NCBI GenBank assembly: GCA_905233695.1
Contig: CAJODN010000013.1
Location: 1-43,002 of the forward strand
Origin: an uncultured Lachnospiraceae bacterium
GTDB taxonomy: Bacteria > Bacillota > Clostridia > Lachnospirales > Lachnospiraceae
Reading direction: 5' to 3'
Length of the DNA: 43,002 bases
Under the pieces are notes generated by a model that did not search any database, was not told the DNA's origin, and was given only the letters and a program-made list of their open reading frames with translations. Position numbers and translations under genes: made by a program. Shown here one piece after another: positions 16,860 to 25,516 of the stretch (within the stretch, counting starts at the first letter, position 1; every line of letters begins with the position of its first letter).

Positions 16860-18464
16860 TTACTGTGCAGGCTGTTCCTCGCCTCCGGCAGGCTGTGCAT
16901 CGGATTGGGGTTGTTGATCCTGTTGCTGTTGCTGTGGTTGCGGTTGCGGTGTGGATACCGGCGCTCCGGCAACTGCAGCTCTTACAGTACTTTCATCATT
17001 CGATGCAATGGCTGAATCTATAGCCGACTTTCTTTCAGGCGACAGACCGTTGGTTCCGATTGCGTATATCGTATTACCCGGCTTATAGTTACTGTTATTG
17101 AATACATTCCTACTCTGCTCAACTCCATTTACAGTAACTACTTTCCAGAGTCTTGCTACAGTACCTTTGTGTGCACTCTGCTCCTTTTTAATCGTTCCGG
17201 CCGGCAGTTCAGATGAGTACTTGAATGTTATGCCGGGCTCCGTCTCAGACATTACTTCGCTGACAAAGTCAATCTTGCGATTACTGTCTCTGGTCTCCTT
17301 ACCATATACACTAAAGTAAATCTTACCGCCTTCACAGTAGCCTTCTATATAAATAGGAGTGTCCTGATTGTTCTTGAACTTAAAATCAAGTATTCCCTCT
17401 GCAATGGCTGCATCGGCTGATGGCGGAACATATGTAACAATCATTGAGTGATTGTTCCTCTGAACAATTTCAAGCTCCGCTCTTATTACTGCGTTATATA
17501 ATGTTGACGATACCTGACAGATTCCTCCACCGTAGGATTCAACAGTCTGTCCGTTCTCATATGATGCCGCAAGCTCATATCCGTTCTCTGCCGTAAAGGG
17601 AACTACCGCTTCCGTTACGGAGAATGTCTCTCCCGGATAAAGGATTGATCCGTTAATCTTAGAGCATCCGTTCTTAACGTTCTGCGATCTTCCTGCTGCC
17701 GATGATGAGAAATCCGTGTTGTATGATCCGAGGCAATCCTTAACCGAAGCTAATTCTTCCTGTGAACCAATAGGATCCTTGGTCTCGCACACAAGATCTA
17801 CCGAGCTGTTACCGCCTGACCAACCGTCACTTATATAATCGGCTATCTTGTCGGCAGAAGCATTGACATTTACATATGTACCCTGTGTTCCCGGAACATA
17901 CGAAAATGTACCGTTCTCATGCTTAAGTCCGTTATTAACAACCTTCGTATCGAGATATATCTTATTCTTCTCTAAGTATTCTGCAACGTCGGCATTCTTG
18001 GCTGTGAGAGATACTTTGAAATCTTTACCCTTGCCTGACTCTAAATCCTTCGATGCTTTATATCTGTAAAGAGGGGTGCCTTCATTACCGTAATTAGCAG
18101 CGCGCTCGGCGACATCATCATTCTTAATGCACAGACTGAGTTCCTTACCTGTAGCATCAACCGACTTCTGACCTGCAACAAGCTTAAATGTAGTCTTCTT
18201 AACGTCTCCCAAGTTCGACTCCACCATCTTGGTTGCCTTCTCAACAGTCTGACCTGACACATCGGTTCCCTCGATTGTTATTCCCTTGGGAATCGTCTTC
18301 TCCGCCGTCTCTGACTTAGCATCCTTCTCTGTAGAGTTTGTTGTATTTGTAGTGTTGGTTGTATTCGATGTGTTATTGGCAGCTATACTTTCTACCCCTG
18401 TAAATCCCGCTATAATAACAGCCATCGCCATAATTACCAATATATTTCTTCGTATTTTACTCAT
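16860..18464 (-). CDS. VanW family peptidoglycan-associated protein
   Basis: A 534-residue exported or membrane-anchored protein started at MSKIRRNILVIMAMAV, after AGAGG. A hydrophobic segment (about 6-28) is followed by a Thr/Asn-rich linker (NTTNTTNTTNST). A putative peptidoglycan-binding domain (PF12229-like) lies at about 60-235. The VanW domain at about 255-400 has LGSYNTDFSSSAAGRSQNVKNG, LYPGETFSV and YGGGICQVSSTLYNAV. A short beta region follows, then a Pro/Gln-rich tail (PQPQPQQQQQDQQPQ). VanW proteins are linked to cell walls, but their activity is unknown; no vanA-type resistance genes are here. It stands alone between a divergent gene and its own terminator. Confidence 0.9.
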   Translation of the reverse strand: MSKIRRNILVIMAMAVIIAGFTGVESIAANNTSNTTNTTNTTNSTEKDAKSETAEKTIPKGITIEGTDVSGQTVEKATKMVESNLGDVKKTTFKLVAGQKSVDATGKELSLCIKNDDVAERAANYGNEGTPLYRYKASKDLESGKGKDFKVSLTAKNADVAEYLEKNKIYLDTKVVNNGLKHENGTFSYVPGTQGTYVNVNASADKIADYISDGWSGGNSSVDLVCETKDPIGSQEELASVKDCLGSYNTDFSSSAAGRSQNVKNGCSKINGSILYPGETFSVTEAVVPFTAENGYELAASYENGQTVESYGGGICQVSSTLYNAVIRAELEIVQRNNHSMIVTYVPPSADAAIAEGILDFKFKNNQDTPIYIEGYCEGGKIYFSVYGKETRDSNRKIDFVSEVMSETEPGITFKYSSELPAGTIKKEQSAHKGTVARLWKVVTVNGVEQSRNVFNNSNYKPGNTIYAIGTNGLSPERKSAIDSAIASNDESTVRAAVAGAPVSTPQPQPQQQQQDQQPQSDAQPAGGEEQPAQ

Positions 18465-18500
18465 CTTTTCCTCTAATCTTTTCCCCCCATATGGGAAATG

Positions 18501-18509
18501 TGATATAAT
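18501..18509 (+). promoter_or_regulatory. Extended -10 promoter of the plus-strand TPR-like membrane gene
   Basis: TGATATAAT is a full extended -10 element about 100 nt before the ATG at 18612. No good -35 box is visible. Confidence 0.4.
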
Positions 18510-18536
18510 CATATATACCTACTTTCACAATACAGT

Positions 18537-18545
18537 ATTATATCA
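18537..18545 (-). promoter_or_regulatory. Extended -10 promoter of the VanW gene
   Basis: The minus strand reads TGATATAAT, about 70 nt before the VanW ATG. It overlaps the divergent region that also serves the plus-strand gene. The -35 position is A-rich and non-consensus. Confidence 0.5.
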
Positions 18546-18611
18546 AACTTTGGTCGTATTTTTTTACCTTTTTTACAAAAAATTAGACCATTTTATGGAA
18601 AGGATGCACAA

Positions 18612-19307
18612 ATGTTATTTCCTATTCTGGGCATAGTTCTTGTGGTTATGATTGCACTCGCCCTAAGATACAGATACTTGAACAAAAAAATCGACAATGA
18701 CAATGATGATTTCTATGCCAGAGAAAAGCGCGCCAACGCTACGCCGAAGAAGGATATCTCCAATCTCCCTTATCTTAAGATTCCTATGGACAAATTCCCT
18801 ATAGGCGAGATAGACGACCCGGATATCACATCAATCGAGAAAAAGCTTACGGAACTATCGGACAAGGAAATCCTCAATCTGACCGGCAAAACCAATACCG
18901 ACCTCAAGGAAGCCTACGGCGTTCCCAACTTCGAGAAAATGCAGCAAATTGGCGAGAATTTCAATGAACTTACGGTAACCCTCGTTGATTATGCGTCAGA
19001 GCTTATGCTGCATAACAGGTATGATGATGCCATAAAGGTACTTGAATACGGTGTTGTAATAAAAACTGATGTAAGCAAGAACTACACGCTTCTCGGCGAC
19101 TGTTATAAATATAAGAATCAGCCAAGGCGTATAGCTACCTTAAGGGAACAGGCCGAAAACTATAACGGCATCATGAGGGACAGTATTTTAAAGCATCTTG
19201 ACGGGCTACTTTCGGAAGATAATCCGGAAGACTTTGAATCCCAAAAAAATGTCGAGACTTCTTCAGATACCAACTCAGACACACCTGCAGATACGGATAA
19301 TAATTAA
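18612..19307 (+). CDS. Single-pass membrane TPR-like protein, function unknown
   Basis: A 231-residue protein. The N-terminal hydrophobic segment (about residues 2-19, LFPILGIVLVVMIALAL) is followed by basic residues RYRYLNKK, predicting a membrane anchor with a cytosolic body. Residues about 110-190 (LVDYASELMLHNRYDDAIKVLEYGVVIKTDVSKNYTLLGDCYKYKNQPRRI) have tetratricopeptide character. The tail is acidic and low complexity (SSDTNSDTPADTDNN). I recognise no enzyme motif. AAAGGAT precedes the ATG. It is a single gene, divergent from VanW and convergent with the WYL regulator, with a terminator after it. Confidence 0.78.
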   Translation: MLFPILGIVLVVMIALALRYRYLNKKIDNDNDDFYAREKRANATPKKDISNLPYLKIPMDKFPIGEIDDPDITSIEKKLTELSDKEILNLTGKTNTDLKEAYGVPNFEKMQQIGENFNELTVTLVDYASELMLHNRYDDAIKVLEYGVVIKTDVSKNYTLLGDCYKYKNQPRRIATLREQAENYNGIMRDSILKHLDGLLSEDNPEDFESQKNVETSSDTNSDTPADTDNN

Positions 19308-19329
19308 GCGGTAGGTTCCTCCTACCGCT
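19307..19329. terminator. Bidirectional terminator between convergent genes
   Basis: AGCGGTAGG/CCTACCGCT form a perfect 9-bp stem with a 5-nt loop, followed by TTTTAT on the plus strand. The stem begins inside the stop codon of the plus-strand gene. Confidence 0.85.
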
Positions 19330-19336
19330 TTTATCT

Positions 19337-20317
19337 TCAGTAATTTTTCAACAGTTTCTTAATATATTCCTTATACTCTGCCTTAACCTCATTAGGTCCG
19401 TCAATGTAGACCTTATCACCAAGACCGGATATCCATCCGAAGAACTGAGGACTGACTTCAAGTTCAATTCGAAGGTTAGCCATGTCCTTCTTATCAATAA
19501 CCATTATATCACGTCCGAATCTGTCGATAAATACACCTACCATAGACTTATCGCACATAATACTTACGGTCTTCGTCACACCTTGAAACATCCCGAAGGA
19601 ATTTCTTGCAATCTCGGCAATCTTCTTATTGTTAATACTTGCTACTCCCTCCCTGGGAGTACTTAATTCTTCGGCCGACTCCATCTTGTCGACTCTATAA
19701 TATCTTATGTCTTCTCGCTTATCGGAATAAGCCACAAGATAATAGTTTTCTTCGAACCACAAGAGACACGCAGGACTAACCGTAATAGGCTCACCACCGT
19801 ATCTATATTCCTTTTCCTTCTTCTCGTTCCATTTATAATACTTGAAGTTCATCTTCTTGTTATTGTCAATACATCTGTATATTGTATCAATAACATAGAA
19901 TATCTGGTTATTATTCTCTTTATCTCTGTTGGCTACTACAACCTGGCGTGAAAGCTCGGCTGCGTCATACACATTTCCGAGATTGGCAACTCTCTTAGCA
20001 AGCTCTCTGGCCTTATTGTCGCTTATAAATCGTGATGAAGATATGGCGTCTACGAGAAGCTTAAGCTCCGCAAGTTCAAAGCTCTTGCTTGCAATGTAAT
20101 ATCCGCCCTTATATTCTTCTGATTTCTCGATGTCGAGACCGTATTCCAAGAGGGTGCTGATGTCGGAATAGACGCTTTTTCTTTCGGCGTCGATTCCTAA
20201 TTCTTCCAGACGGTCGATGATGTCGTTGGAATTTAAGGGGTGCGCCTCGTCCGTCTCGTTGAGCAGTATGTTCATAATATATAATAGTTTTATCTTTTGA
20301 CCGGATTTGTTGGCCAT
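19337..20317 (-). CDS. WYL domain transcriptional regulator
   Basis: A 326-residue protein. A winged helix-turn-helix at about 8-65 (KLLYIMNILLNETDEAHPLNSNDIIDRLEELGIDAERKSVYSDISTLLEYG) is followed by a WYL domain at about 145-215 (MNFKYYKWNEKKEKEYR, VSPACLLWFEENYYLVAYSDKREDIRYYRVDKM) and a C-terminal WCX-like region. WYL proteins bind ligands, often nucleic acids or nucleotides, and control transcription of linked genes; in some genomes they regulate defence loci. It follows degV by 92 nt and could be the last gene of the antiporter-DUF975-sce7726-degV run. Confidence 0.9.
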   Translation of the reverse strand: MANKSGQKIKLLYIMNILLNETDEAHPLNSNDIIDRLEELGIDAERKSVYSDISTLLEYGLDIEKSEEYKGGYYIASKSFELAELKLLVDAISSSRFISDNKARELAKRVANLGNVYDAAELSRQVVVANRDKENNNQIFYVIDTIYRCIDNNKKMNFKYYKWNEKKEKEYRYGGEPITVSPACLLWFEENYYLVAYSDKREDIRYYRVDKMESAEELSTPREGVASINNKKIAEIARNSFGMFQGVTKTVSIMCDKSMVGVFIDRFGRDIMVIDKKDMANLRIELEVSPQFFGWISGLGDKVYIDGPNEVKAEYKEYIKKLLKNY

Positions 20318-20367
20318 ACTATCCCCTCCTATACCTTTCCGGCATCATATCATATAACTATATGACA

Positions 20368-20413
20368 TGACGCCTTGCTTTACATAGTTCTTGTGACTGA
20401 AGCCTTGCTTTAC
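20368..20413. repeat. Direct repeat at the degV 3' end
   Basis: TGACGCCTTGCTTTAC (20368-20383) and TGAAGCCTTGCTTTAC (20398-20413) match at 15 of 16 positions, 30 bp apart. The second copy covers the degV stop codon, so a duplicated tail is left in the intergenic gap. Confidence 0.6.
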
Positions 20414-21261
20414 TCCTCTACTATAAACAATACACCGAGAGTGCCGTAGCCGCAGTGGCTGGCAACGGTGGCGCCGGCGTGGGTTATACAGATTTCGTCG
20501 AATTTGTTAAGGCTTTCTACGTATTCTCTTACGGAATCTTCTATCTCTTTTGCAACCCCGGTAAATGTTATGAACACTCTCGTAGGGTCGGCTCTCATCA
20601 TATCTTCCTTCATGTCCTTAACATAATTAAGAACGACACTCGAATACTTTCCTCTATACTTCTTACCCGGCTGCATTGCACCGTCAACTACTTCGATTCT
20701 CGGATGAAGCTTAAGGGCAGATCCTGCGAATGCCGCAACACCCGAACATCTTCCTCCTCTGTGAAGATATGTAAGTGTATCTACGACAAAGCTTGCTCTT
20801 ACTCTGGGGCGAATATCTTCTATCTTCTTAACGATTTCTTCTCTGCCAAGACCTTCTGCCACCATCTCTGCAGCCTTAAGTACGAGGAGTCCGATTCCCG
20901 TTGACAGATTCTGAGAGTCTACTACCGATACCTTATCCTCTGCCTCAATTTCTTCTGCAGCAATTCTTAAGACATTTCCCGAAGTGGACATTGATTCAGA
21001 TATACAGAATGCTATTATTTCATCTCCATTATCTATAATGGGCTTATATACATCCATAACGTCTTCCAGTGACGCTGCTGATGTCTTCGGCGTTGTCTTA
21101 TTCTCATCTGCCCACTTGAAAAGCTCCGGAAGTGTTATATCCACACCATCCTTATACTCCTTATCACCTAAAAGTACATGAAGCGGAATAATCGTAAGGT
21201 CGAACCTCTCAACTAACTCCGGCGACAGATCGCAAGTACTGTCTGCTACAATTTTAACCAT
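20410..21261 (-). CDS. DegV family fatty-acid-binding protein
   Basis: A 283-residue protein of the DegV family. It has the opening IVADSTCDLSPELVERFDLTIIPLHV, KTSAASLEDVMDVY, ISESMSTSGNVLRIAAEEI and LTYLHRGGRCSGVAAFAGSALKLHPRIEVVDG. Members bind a fatty acid between two domains, and several act as FakB subunits that present fatty acids to FakA kinase. No fakA is adjacent. It lies 12 nt after the nuclease-like gene and follows AGGAGGAAAATGAA, so it is probably cotranscribed. The window also encodes an acyl-ACP thioesterase, which would release free fatty acids, but it is far away. Confidence 0.93.
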   Translation of the reverse strand: MVKIVADSTCDLSPELVERFDLTIIPLHVLLGDKEYKDGVDITLPELFKWADENKTTPKTSAASLEDVMDVYKPIIDNGDEIIAFCISESMSTSGNVLRIAAEEIEAEDKVSVVDSQNLSTGIGLLVLKAAEMVAEGLGREEIVKKIEDIRPRVRASFVVDTLTYLHRGGRCSGVAAFAGSALKLHPRIEVVDGAMQPGKKYRGKYSSVVLNYVKDMKEDMMRADPTRVFITFTGVAKEIEDSVREYVESLNKFDEICITHAGATVASHCGYGTLGVLFIVEE

Positions 21262-21273
21262 TTCATTTTCCTC

Positions 21274-21906
21274 CTAAACCCTTTTATTCCTTTTATATTT
21301 TCTTTTTCTTCTGGCTCTCTTACCATTGGCACGTCTATATTCATTGATTCTGTCGGCGATTGTCTCGTAATCCCGTTCGAAGAGCTCTTCTAAGAATTGC
21401 TCCTGTAATATGTCTTCCGGAACCGTATTTATTATCTTATCTCCGACGAATTTCTTAGACTTATCCTTATATGCCGGCATATTATTAAGCTCTTGGATAT
21501 GCTTAAGTTCAAGTCTCCACAGTATCTCTATCTTACGCTCCCATGTGACATTGGGGTTACTCTCCGGTTCTCGCATAACATAGAAGTCTAACCCTTCTTC
21601 TATTTCCTCAACTGTTATTATACCCCAATATCCCGGCACATGCTCACTTATATGACCGCCGTGACTGCTTCCCACCACTACGTAATTATAATCATAGTAG
21701 AGGTCGTAATTCTTGACCTGTCCGGCAAGCCTCGTATATGTGTCGGCGTCGCTTTTAATCTCTATGCCGTATAAGCCACCGTTTGTCACCATAACGGCGT
21801 CGGCTCTCGCCTTACCCGTTATCTTCTCTTCTAAGATTCTGGACTTACCGTACTTCTCCTCTAAGAGTTCGAACAGCGGCTCTCTTATATCTTTGTCATA
21901 TATCAT
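21274..21906 (-). CDS. sce7726-like PD-(D/E)XK nuclease-fold protein
   Basis: A 210-residue protein resembling the sce7726 family. The core shows Asp36 in KARADAVMV and Glu49-x-Lys51 in YGIEIKSDADT, followed by RLAGQVKNYDLYYDYNYVVVGSSH. That is the arrangement of the catalytic Asp, Glu and Lys in restriction-like nuclease folds. The tail is strongly basic (RRANGKRARRKRKYKRNKRV), suggesting nucleic acid binding. DNA cleavage is inference; the family is poorly characterised. Its start overlaps the DUF975 gene stop by 4 nt and degV follows 12 nt later, so it is embedded in a membrane and lipid gene run rather than a visible defence island. Confidence 0.82.
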   Translation of the reverse strand: MIYDKDIREPLFELLEEKYGKSRILEEKITGKARADAVMVTNGGLYGIEIKSDADTYTRLAGQVKNYDLYYDYNYVVVGSSHGGHISEHVPGYWGIITVEEIEEGLDFYVMREPESNPNVTWERKIEILWRLELKHIQELNNMPAYKDKSKKFVGDKIINTVPEDILQEQFLEELFERDYETIADRINEYRRANGKRARRKRKYKRNKRV

Positions 21907-23201
21907 TTATTCTCTTCTGAATCCTGTACGCTCGAATCCGCAGTAACACCCGTATTGTCAGTCACTGGCTCCTGTGCCGGTTCTTCAGTCTGCTTAGTCT
22001 CCGGCTCTGCACTACTGTCTGTCATTACTTCAGGCTGCTCGTTCTGTATAGGCTGTGCATTCTGTGTCGGCGTCTGTACAGATGCGTACTGCTCTGATAC
22101 ATATCCTGTGCTTCCACCCATCTTAATAGCACGGAAGAGGTTAGCATCTGCCGCATAGTAATACGGATTAACATAGAATATTCCGAGTATTCCGCATGTA
22201 AGCATATTAAGCAAGAACCATCCTAAGAATGACAAGTCGAATACGAATGCCTCCCACTTATTACCCATCATCATTTCCTTACTCTTGGCGAATGCCTCCT
22301 TATAAGACATATTGGGATTCTCAATAATTAAGTAGGGAATCATACGATACTCATATGCCTTAATAATTCCGGGAACAATAAATAGCAGTGTCCAGAGAAT
22401 TGTGAATATATCTCTCAGAATCATCGTTCCCACATTCTTAATATATTGCTTCCTGAAGCCATCACCCAAAAGCTTAAGATCACACGGTCTGTCATAACTC
22501 CTTAAGAAGAATGATTTACATCCCAAAATAACAGGATTAATAAGAAATGCTTTAACCGTAAGTGCGAATGTCATTCCAACAAGCCATATTACTATAGCAA
22601 TCAGCACGATGACTGCAATTGTGGCACCTGCAATTCCCCACGCCGCCGAGTTCTTGGCGTCATCGTATGGCATTATTGTCATAATGTCGTCATCTATATC
22701 AACATCGTAGTCACGGTCTTCGTCCCATGTGCCCACATCTTCTCTATAACCTTCAGGCTTATTCTGTTCAGCATTCTGCTCCGAATTTTGTTCGGCATTC
22801 TGTTGCTGGTTCTGCTGTTGATTTTGTGCTATATCCTGCTTGGCTTCATTATCCTGAAACTGCTTGGCAATTTCTCTGGGATCCATATCACCGTGTATAT
22901 GTATCTTGGATACGTTGCCATTCTCGTCCGTTATCTTAACAACGTCCTCTTCGCCGTTAATATCTATATCCCTGGTGTATTCTCTCTTGTAATCATAATC
23001 CTTGTTGGGCTTTTTTGTTTTATTATTCGAAATACTCGAAAAAGAGCCGGTTACCGTAGAAACCACTCCGGAAACCGATCCTCCCAGTCCTCCTGACAGA
23101 ACAACAATAATTAACGCAACAAGAACCATTTTCCAGTAGTTCTGCGACGAAAATGAAAACACCTTTCTCGCTTCTTCCTTAATAAGCGGTCTGTTCCACA
23201 T
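21903..23201 (-). CDS. DUF975 membrane protein with a Gln/Asn-rich extracellular insertion
   Basis: A 432-residue membrane protein started at MWNRPLIKEEARKVF, after AAGGAGAG. It has the DUF975 frame: first hydrophobic segment at about 25-45, further segments from about 185 onward, and the conserved YRMIPYLIIENPNMSYKEAFAKSKEMMMGNKWEAFVFDLSFLGW followed by YYYAADANLF. Between the first and second membrane segments is an unusual hydrophilic insert of about 130 residues with charged DIDINGEEDVVKITDE and low-complexity NQQQNQQQNAEQNSEQNAEQ. The C-terminus is an acidic Pro/Thr/Glu tail. Function unknown. It is 39 nt after the antiporter gene and overlaps the nuclease-like gene. Confidence 0.85.
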   Translation of the reverse strand: MWNRPLIKEEARKVFSFSSQNYWKMVLVALIIVVLSGGLGGSVSGVVSTVTGSFSSISNNKTKKPNKDYDYKREYTRDIDINGEEDVVKITDENGNVSKIHIHGDMDPREIAKQFQDNEAKQDIAQNQQQNQQQNAEQNSEQNAEQNKPEGYREDVGTWDEDRDYDVDIDDDIMTIMPYDDAKNSAAWGIAGATIAVIVLIAIVIWLVGMTFALTVKAFLINPVILGCKSFFLRSYDRPCDLKLLGDGFRKQYIKNVGTMILRDIFTILWTLLFIVPGIIKAYEYRMIPYLIIENPNMSYKEAFAKSKEMMMGNKWEAFVFDLSFLGWFLLNMLTCGILGIFYVNPYYYAADANLFRAIKMGGSTGYVSEQYASVQTPTQNAQPIQNEQPEVMTDSSAEPETKQTEEPAQEPVTDNTGVTADSSVQDSEENK

Positions 23202-23240
23202 ACTATCTCTCCTTTCCAAAGAGCTGAAGCTCATCTATTT

Positions 23241-24494
23241 CTAAAAAGCATCTGCCTCTATTTTATTCGAACCATCCTGCTTATCTTGCTCGTCAGGATT
23301 ATCGGGACTACCCTTGTCACCGTTCTTATCCTTGAATGCAATCTTAAGTAGTACAGGCGTCATAAGGGTTGTAATAATAACCATAATGACAATAGGCGCG
23401 AAAAGATCTCCGTCTATAAGACCAACCTGCTGGCCCTTGGCGGCCACAATTAACGCAACTTCTCCTCGGCTCACCATTCCGACACCAATCTGCGTCGACT
23501 CCTTCCAGTTGAACCTGCATATCTTGGCTCCAAGTCCGCAACCGAACAGCTTAGATATAATGGCGGCAAGGGTAAGTATTCCGGCGAATATCCACATATT
23601 CAGATCCATTCCTCCGAATGTCGCCTTAATACCTATACTGGCAAAGAATATCATACTGAAGAAATGGTTATTGATTGTCTCAACTCTTACATCAAGATAA
23701 TGACTTATCTTGGAGTTACAAAGCATAAGTCCCGCAAAGTATGCTCCCGTAATATCAGCTATTCCGAATAACTCTTCGGAACCGAATGCCAATATGAAGC
23801 AAAAAGCCATTGCAAATATGGAAGCTCGCCTCTTACCGTCCCTCGTTGCAAGGAAGCTCTCCGAAAACTTCACAATAAGGAAGAGGACGACGAGAACAAC
23901 CGCATATATTCCGATCTTAATAAATACTGTTGATATCTCAACCGATGTATCAGCCATACTTGTTACTATTGTAAGTACAATGATACCCAAGATATCGTCG
24001 ATTACCGCAGCACCCAGAATTGTGGTTCCGACGGCTCCCTTTAGCTTGCCCATTTCACGGAGTGTCTGGACAGTGATACTAACGGACGTGGCGGTAAGGA
24101 CAACGCCCACGAAGATACATTTGAGAAGCTCAGTATGCTCCATTATATTCTCATGGAAGAACATGGCATAGCAAGCCGTCCCCATTCCCAGTGGAACAAC
24201 AACTCCGATTGCAGCAACCACAAATGATGCAAGAGCATTCTTCTTAAGCTCCTTAAGATCTGTCTCTAACCCGGCTCCGTACATAAGAAGCACAACACCG
24301 ACTTCCGCTGCGTACTCAAGGAATACTCCGCTATTGCCTTCGAAATTAACAATTCCGATAAGGGAAGGTCCGATTATTATACCTGCAATTAAAGCTCCCA
24401 CAACCTCCGGAAGATGTATCTTCCTACACAGAATTCCAAGAAGCTTTGTTGCTACGAATATTAACGCTATTTCCAATAAAAACTTATATTCCAT
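23241..24494 (-). CDS. CPA2 family cation:proton antiporter
   Basis: A 417-residue integral membrane protein with about 12-13 hydrophobic segments, started at MEYKFLLEIALIFVATKLL after GGAGGATATT. Family marks are LPEVVGALIAGIIIGPSLIGIV in TM2, LLMYGAGLETDLKEL, AVIDDILGIIVLTIV (the paired Asp residues of the ion-binding site), GAYFAGLMLCNSKISHYL and GVGMVSRGEVALIVAAKGQ. It should exchange Na+ or K+ for H+ across the membrane. The C-terminal tail is short and hydrophilic (DKNGDKGSPDNPDEQDKQDGS) with no RCK/TrkA domain. It heads the run to DUF975, nuclease-like protein and DegV. Confidence 0.93.
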   Translation of the reverse strand: MEYKFLLEIALIFVATKLLGILCRKIHLPEVVGALIAGIIIGPSLIGIVNFEGNSGVFLEYAAEVGVVLLMYGAGLETDLKELKKNALASFVVAAIGVVVPLGMGTACYAMFFHENIMEHTELLKCIFVGVVLTATSVSITVQTLREMGKLKGAVGTTILGAAVIDDILGIIVLTIVTSMADTSVEISTVFIKIGIYAVVLVVLFLIVKFSESFLATRDGKRRASIFAMAFCFILAFGSEELFGIADITGAYFAGLMLCNSKISHYLDVRVETINNHFFSMIFFASIGIKATFGGMDLNMWIFAGILTLAAIISKLFGCGLGAKICRFNWKESTQIGVGMVSRGEVALIVAAKGQQVGLIDGDLFAPIVIMVIITTLMTPVLLKIAFKDKNGDKGSPDNPDEQDKQDGSNKIEADAF

Positions 24495-24524
24495 AATATC
24501 CTCCAAAAAATAACCCTAAGAAAT

Positions 24525-24552
24525 ATTATATATCAATTATAGTATTTTTCAA
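24525..24552 (-). promoter_or_regulatory. Predicted promoter of the antiporter operon
   Basis: On the minus strand TTGAAA (24547-24552) and TATAAT (24525-24530) are 16 nt apart, about 30 nt before the antiporter ATG and just after the murI stop. Confidence 0.6.
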
Positions 24553-24560
24553 GAAAGCAT

Positions 24561-25424
24561 CTATATTTTTAAGAGTTTCTCACACAGTCTGATCTTATCG
24601 GGATTATCGTCGCTATTCTCAAATACGACCTTGCCCGGCTCCATACTGTCTGTAAGAAGCCCCTTAACCGAGAGCCGTCTCTTCATCTCACGAGCTGTTC
24701 CCTCTCCTCCGTCAAATATGCTGACTCCCGGACCGATTACCTGACTTATCTTATCCGCCACGAAGGGGTAATGGGTACAGCCAAGTACAACTGCGTCAAT
24801 ACTTCCGCCCCTATAAGGTGCCAAAAGCTTCTCCAAGAAATTCTTAACTTCATAAGAATCACATTTCCCTTCCTCCACGTATTCCATAAGTCCGGGACAG
24901 GGAAGTCTGTATATAGTCGCTTTATCCTCGAATCTCTCGAAAAGGAACTTAAACTTATCCTCCTTAATAGTCATTGGCGTTGCAAGAACAAGCACCCTGG
25001 GATCTCTCTTATATAACGCGGCCGGCTTAAGTGCGGGTTCAATTCCCACAAGCGGAAGAGACGGATACATTTCCCTAAGTATTCTTACAGCGGCGGACGT
25101 GGCGGAATTACAAGCTATCACGCAGCCCTTCACGGGAACTTCCATGAACTCTTCCACCTTACTTATTGTAAGACTTCGCACTTCTTCGGTGCTCTTTGTT
25201 CCGTACGGAGCGTTCGCCGAGTCACCGAAATATAGGAAATGTTCATTGGGCATTATCTTAACAAGCTCTCGAAGGACTGATACGCCTCCCACACCCGAGT
25301 CAAATACGGCTATTGGCCTGTGAATAAGGTCGAATTCTTCAATGTGCTCTGTGACAAACTCATACCTATCACATTTGCCCTGTATATTATTATATTCTTC
25401 TAAGATAGCATTACCAATAATCAT
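24561..25424 (-). CDS. murI: Glutamate racemase
   Basis: A 287-residue enzyme that makes D-glutamate for peptidoglycan by a two-cysteine mechanism. Marks are RPIAVFDSGVGGVSVL, NEHFLYFGDSANAPYGTKS, catalytic Cys105 in VIACNSATSAA and catalytic Cys216 in VVLGCTHYPF. About 35 residues precede the usual start point at RPIAVFDSG, which is longer than most homologues; either a real N-terminal extension or a misplaced start, though no better Met exists. GAGGT lies about 9-11 nt before this ATG. It is a single gene after the rplQ terminator, with an extended -10 promoter on the poly-T side of that terminator. Confidence 0.95.
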   Translation of the reverse strand: MIIGNAILEEYNNIQGKCDRYEFVTEHIEEFDLIHRPIAVFDSGVGGVSVLRELVKIMPNEHFLYFGDSANAPYGTKSTEEVRSLTISKVEEFMEVPVKGCVIACNSATSAAVRILREMYPSLPLVGIEPALKPAALYKRDPRVLVLATPMTIKEDKFKFLFERFEDKATIYRLPCPGLMEYVEEGKCDSYEVKNFLEKLLAPYRGGSIDAVVLGCTHYPFVADKISQVIGPGVSIFDGGEGTAREMKRRLSVKGLLTDSMEPGKVVFENSDDNPDKIRLCEKLLKI

Positions 25425-25448
25425 AAATTCATAACCTCGATACTATCC

Positions 25449-25457
25449 ATTATATCA
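25449..25457 (-). promoter_or_regulatory. Extended -10 promoter of murI
   Basis: The minus strand reads TGATATAAT immediately after the T run of the rplQ terminator, about 25 nt before the murI ATG. No good -35 match is present. Confidence 0.55.
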
Positions 25458-25497
25458 AAAACTCCATGTCGAGACACTATAAATCTCAACATGGAGT
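25455..25497 (-). terminator. Terminator of the alpha (rpmJ-rplQ) operon
   Basis: ACTCCATGT-x-GAGA pairs with TCTC-x-ACATGGAGT (25461-25474 with 25484-25497), followed by GTTTTTG on the minus strand, 20 nt after the rplQ stop. Confidence 0.88.
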
Positions 25498-25516
25498 AAA
25501 ATCAGCATTATATTAA

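Noticed and set aside
16860-18464. Vancomycin resistance gene reading of the VanW protein
   Set aside because: VanW-domain proteins are widespread without resistance. No ligase, dehydrogenase or dipeptidase genes of a van cluster are nearby.
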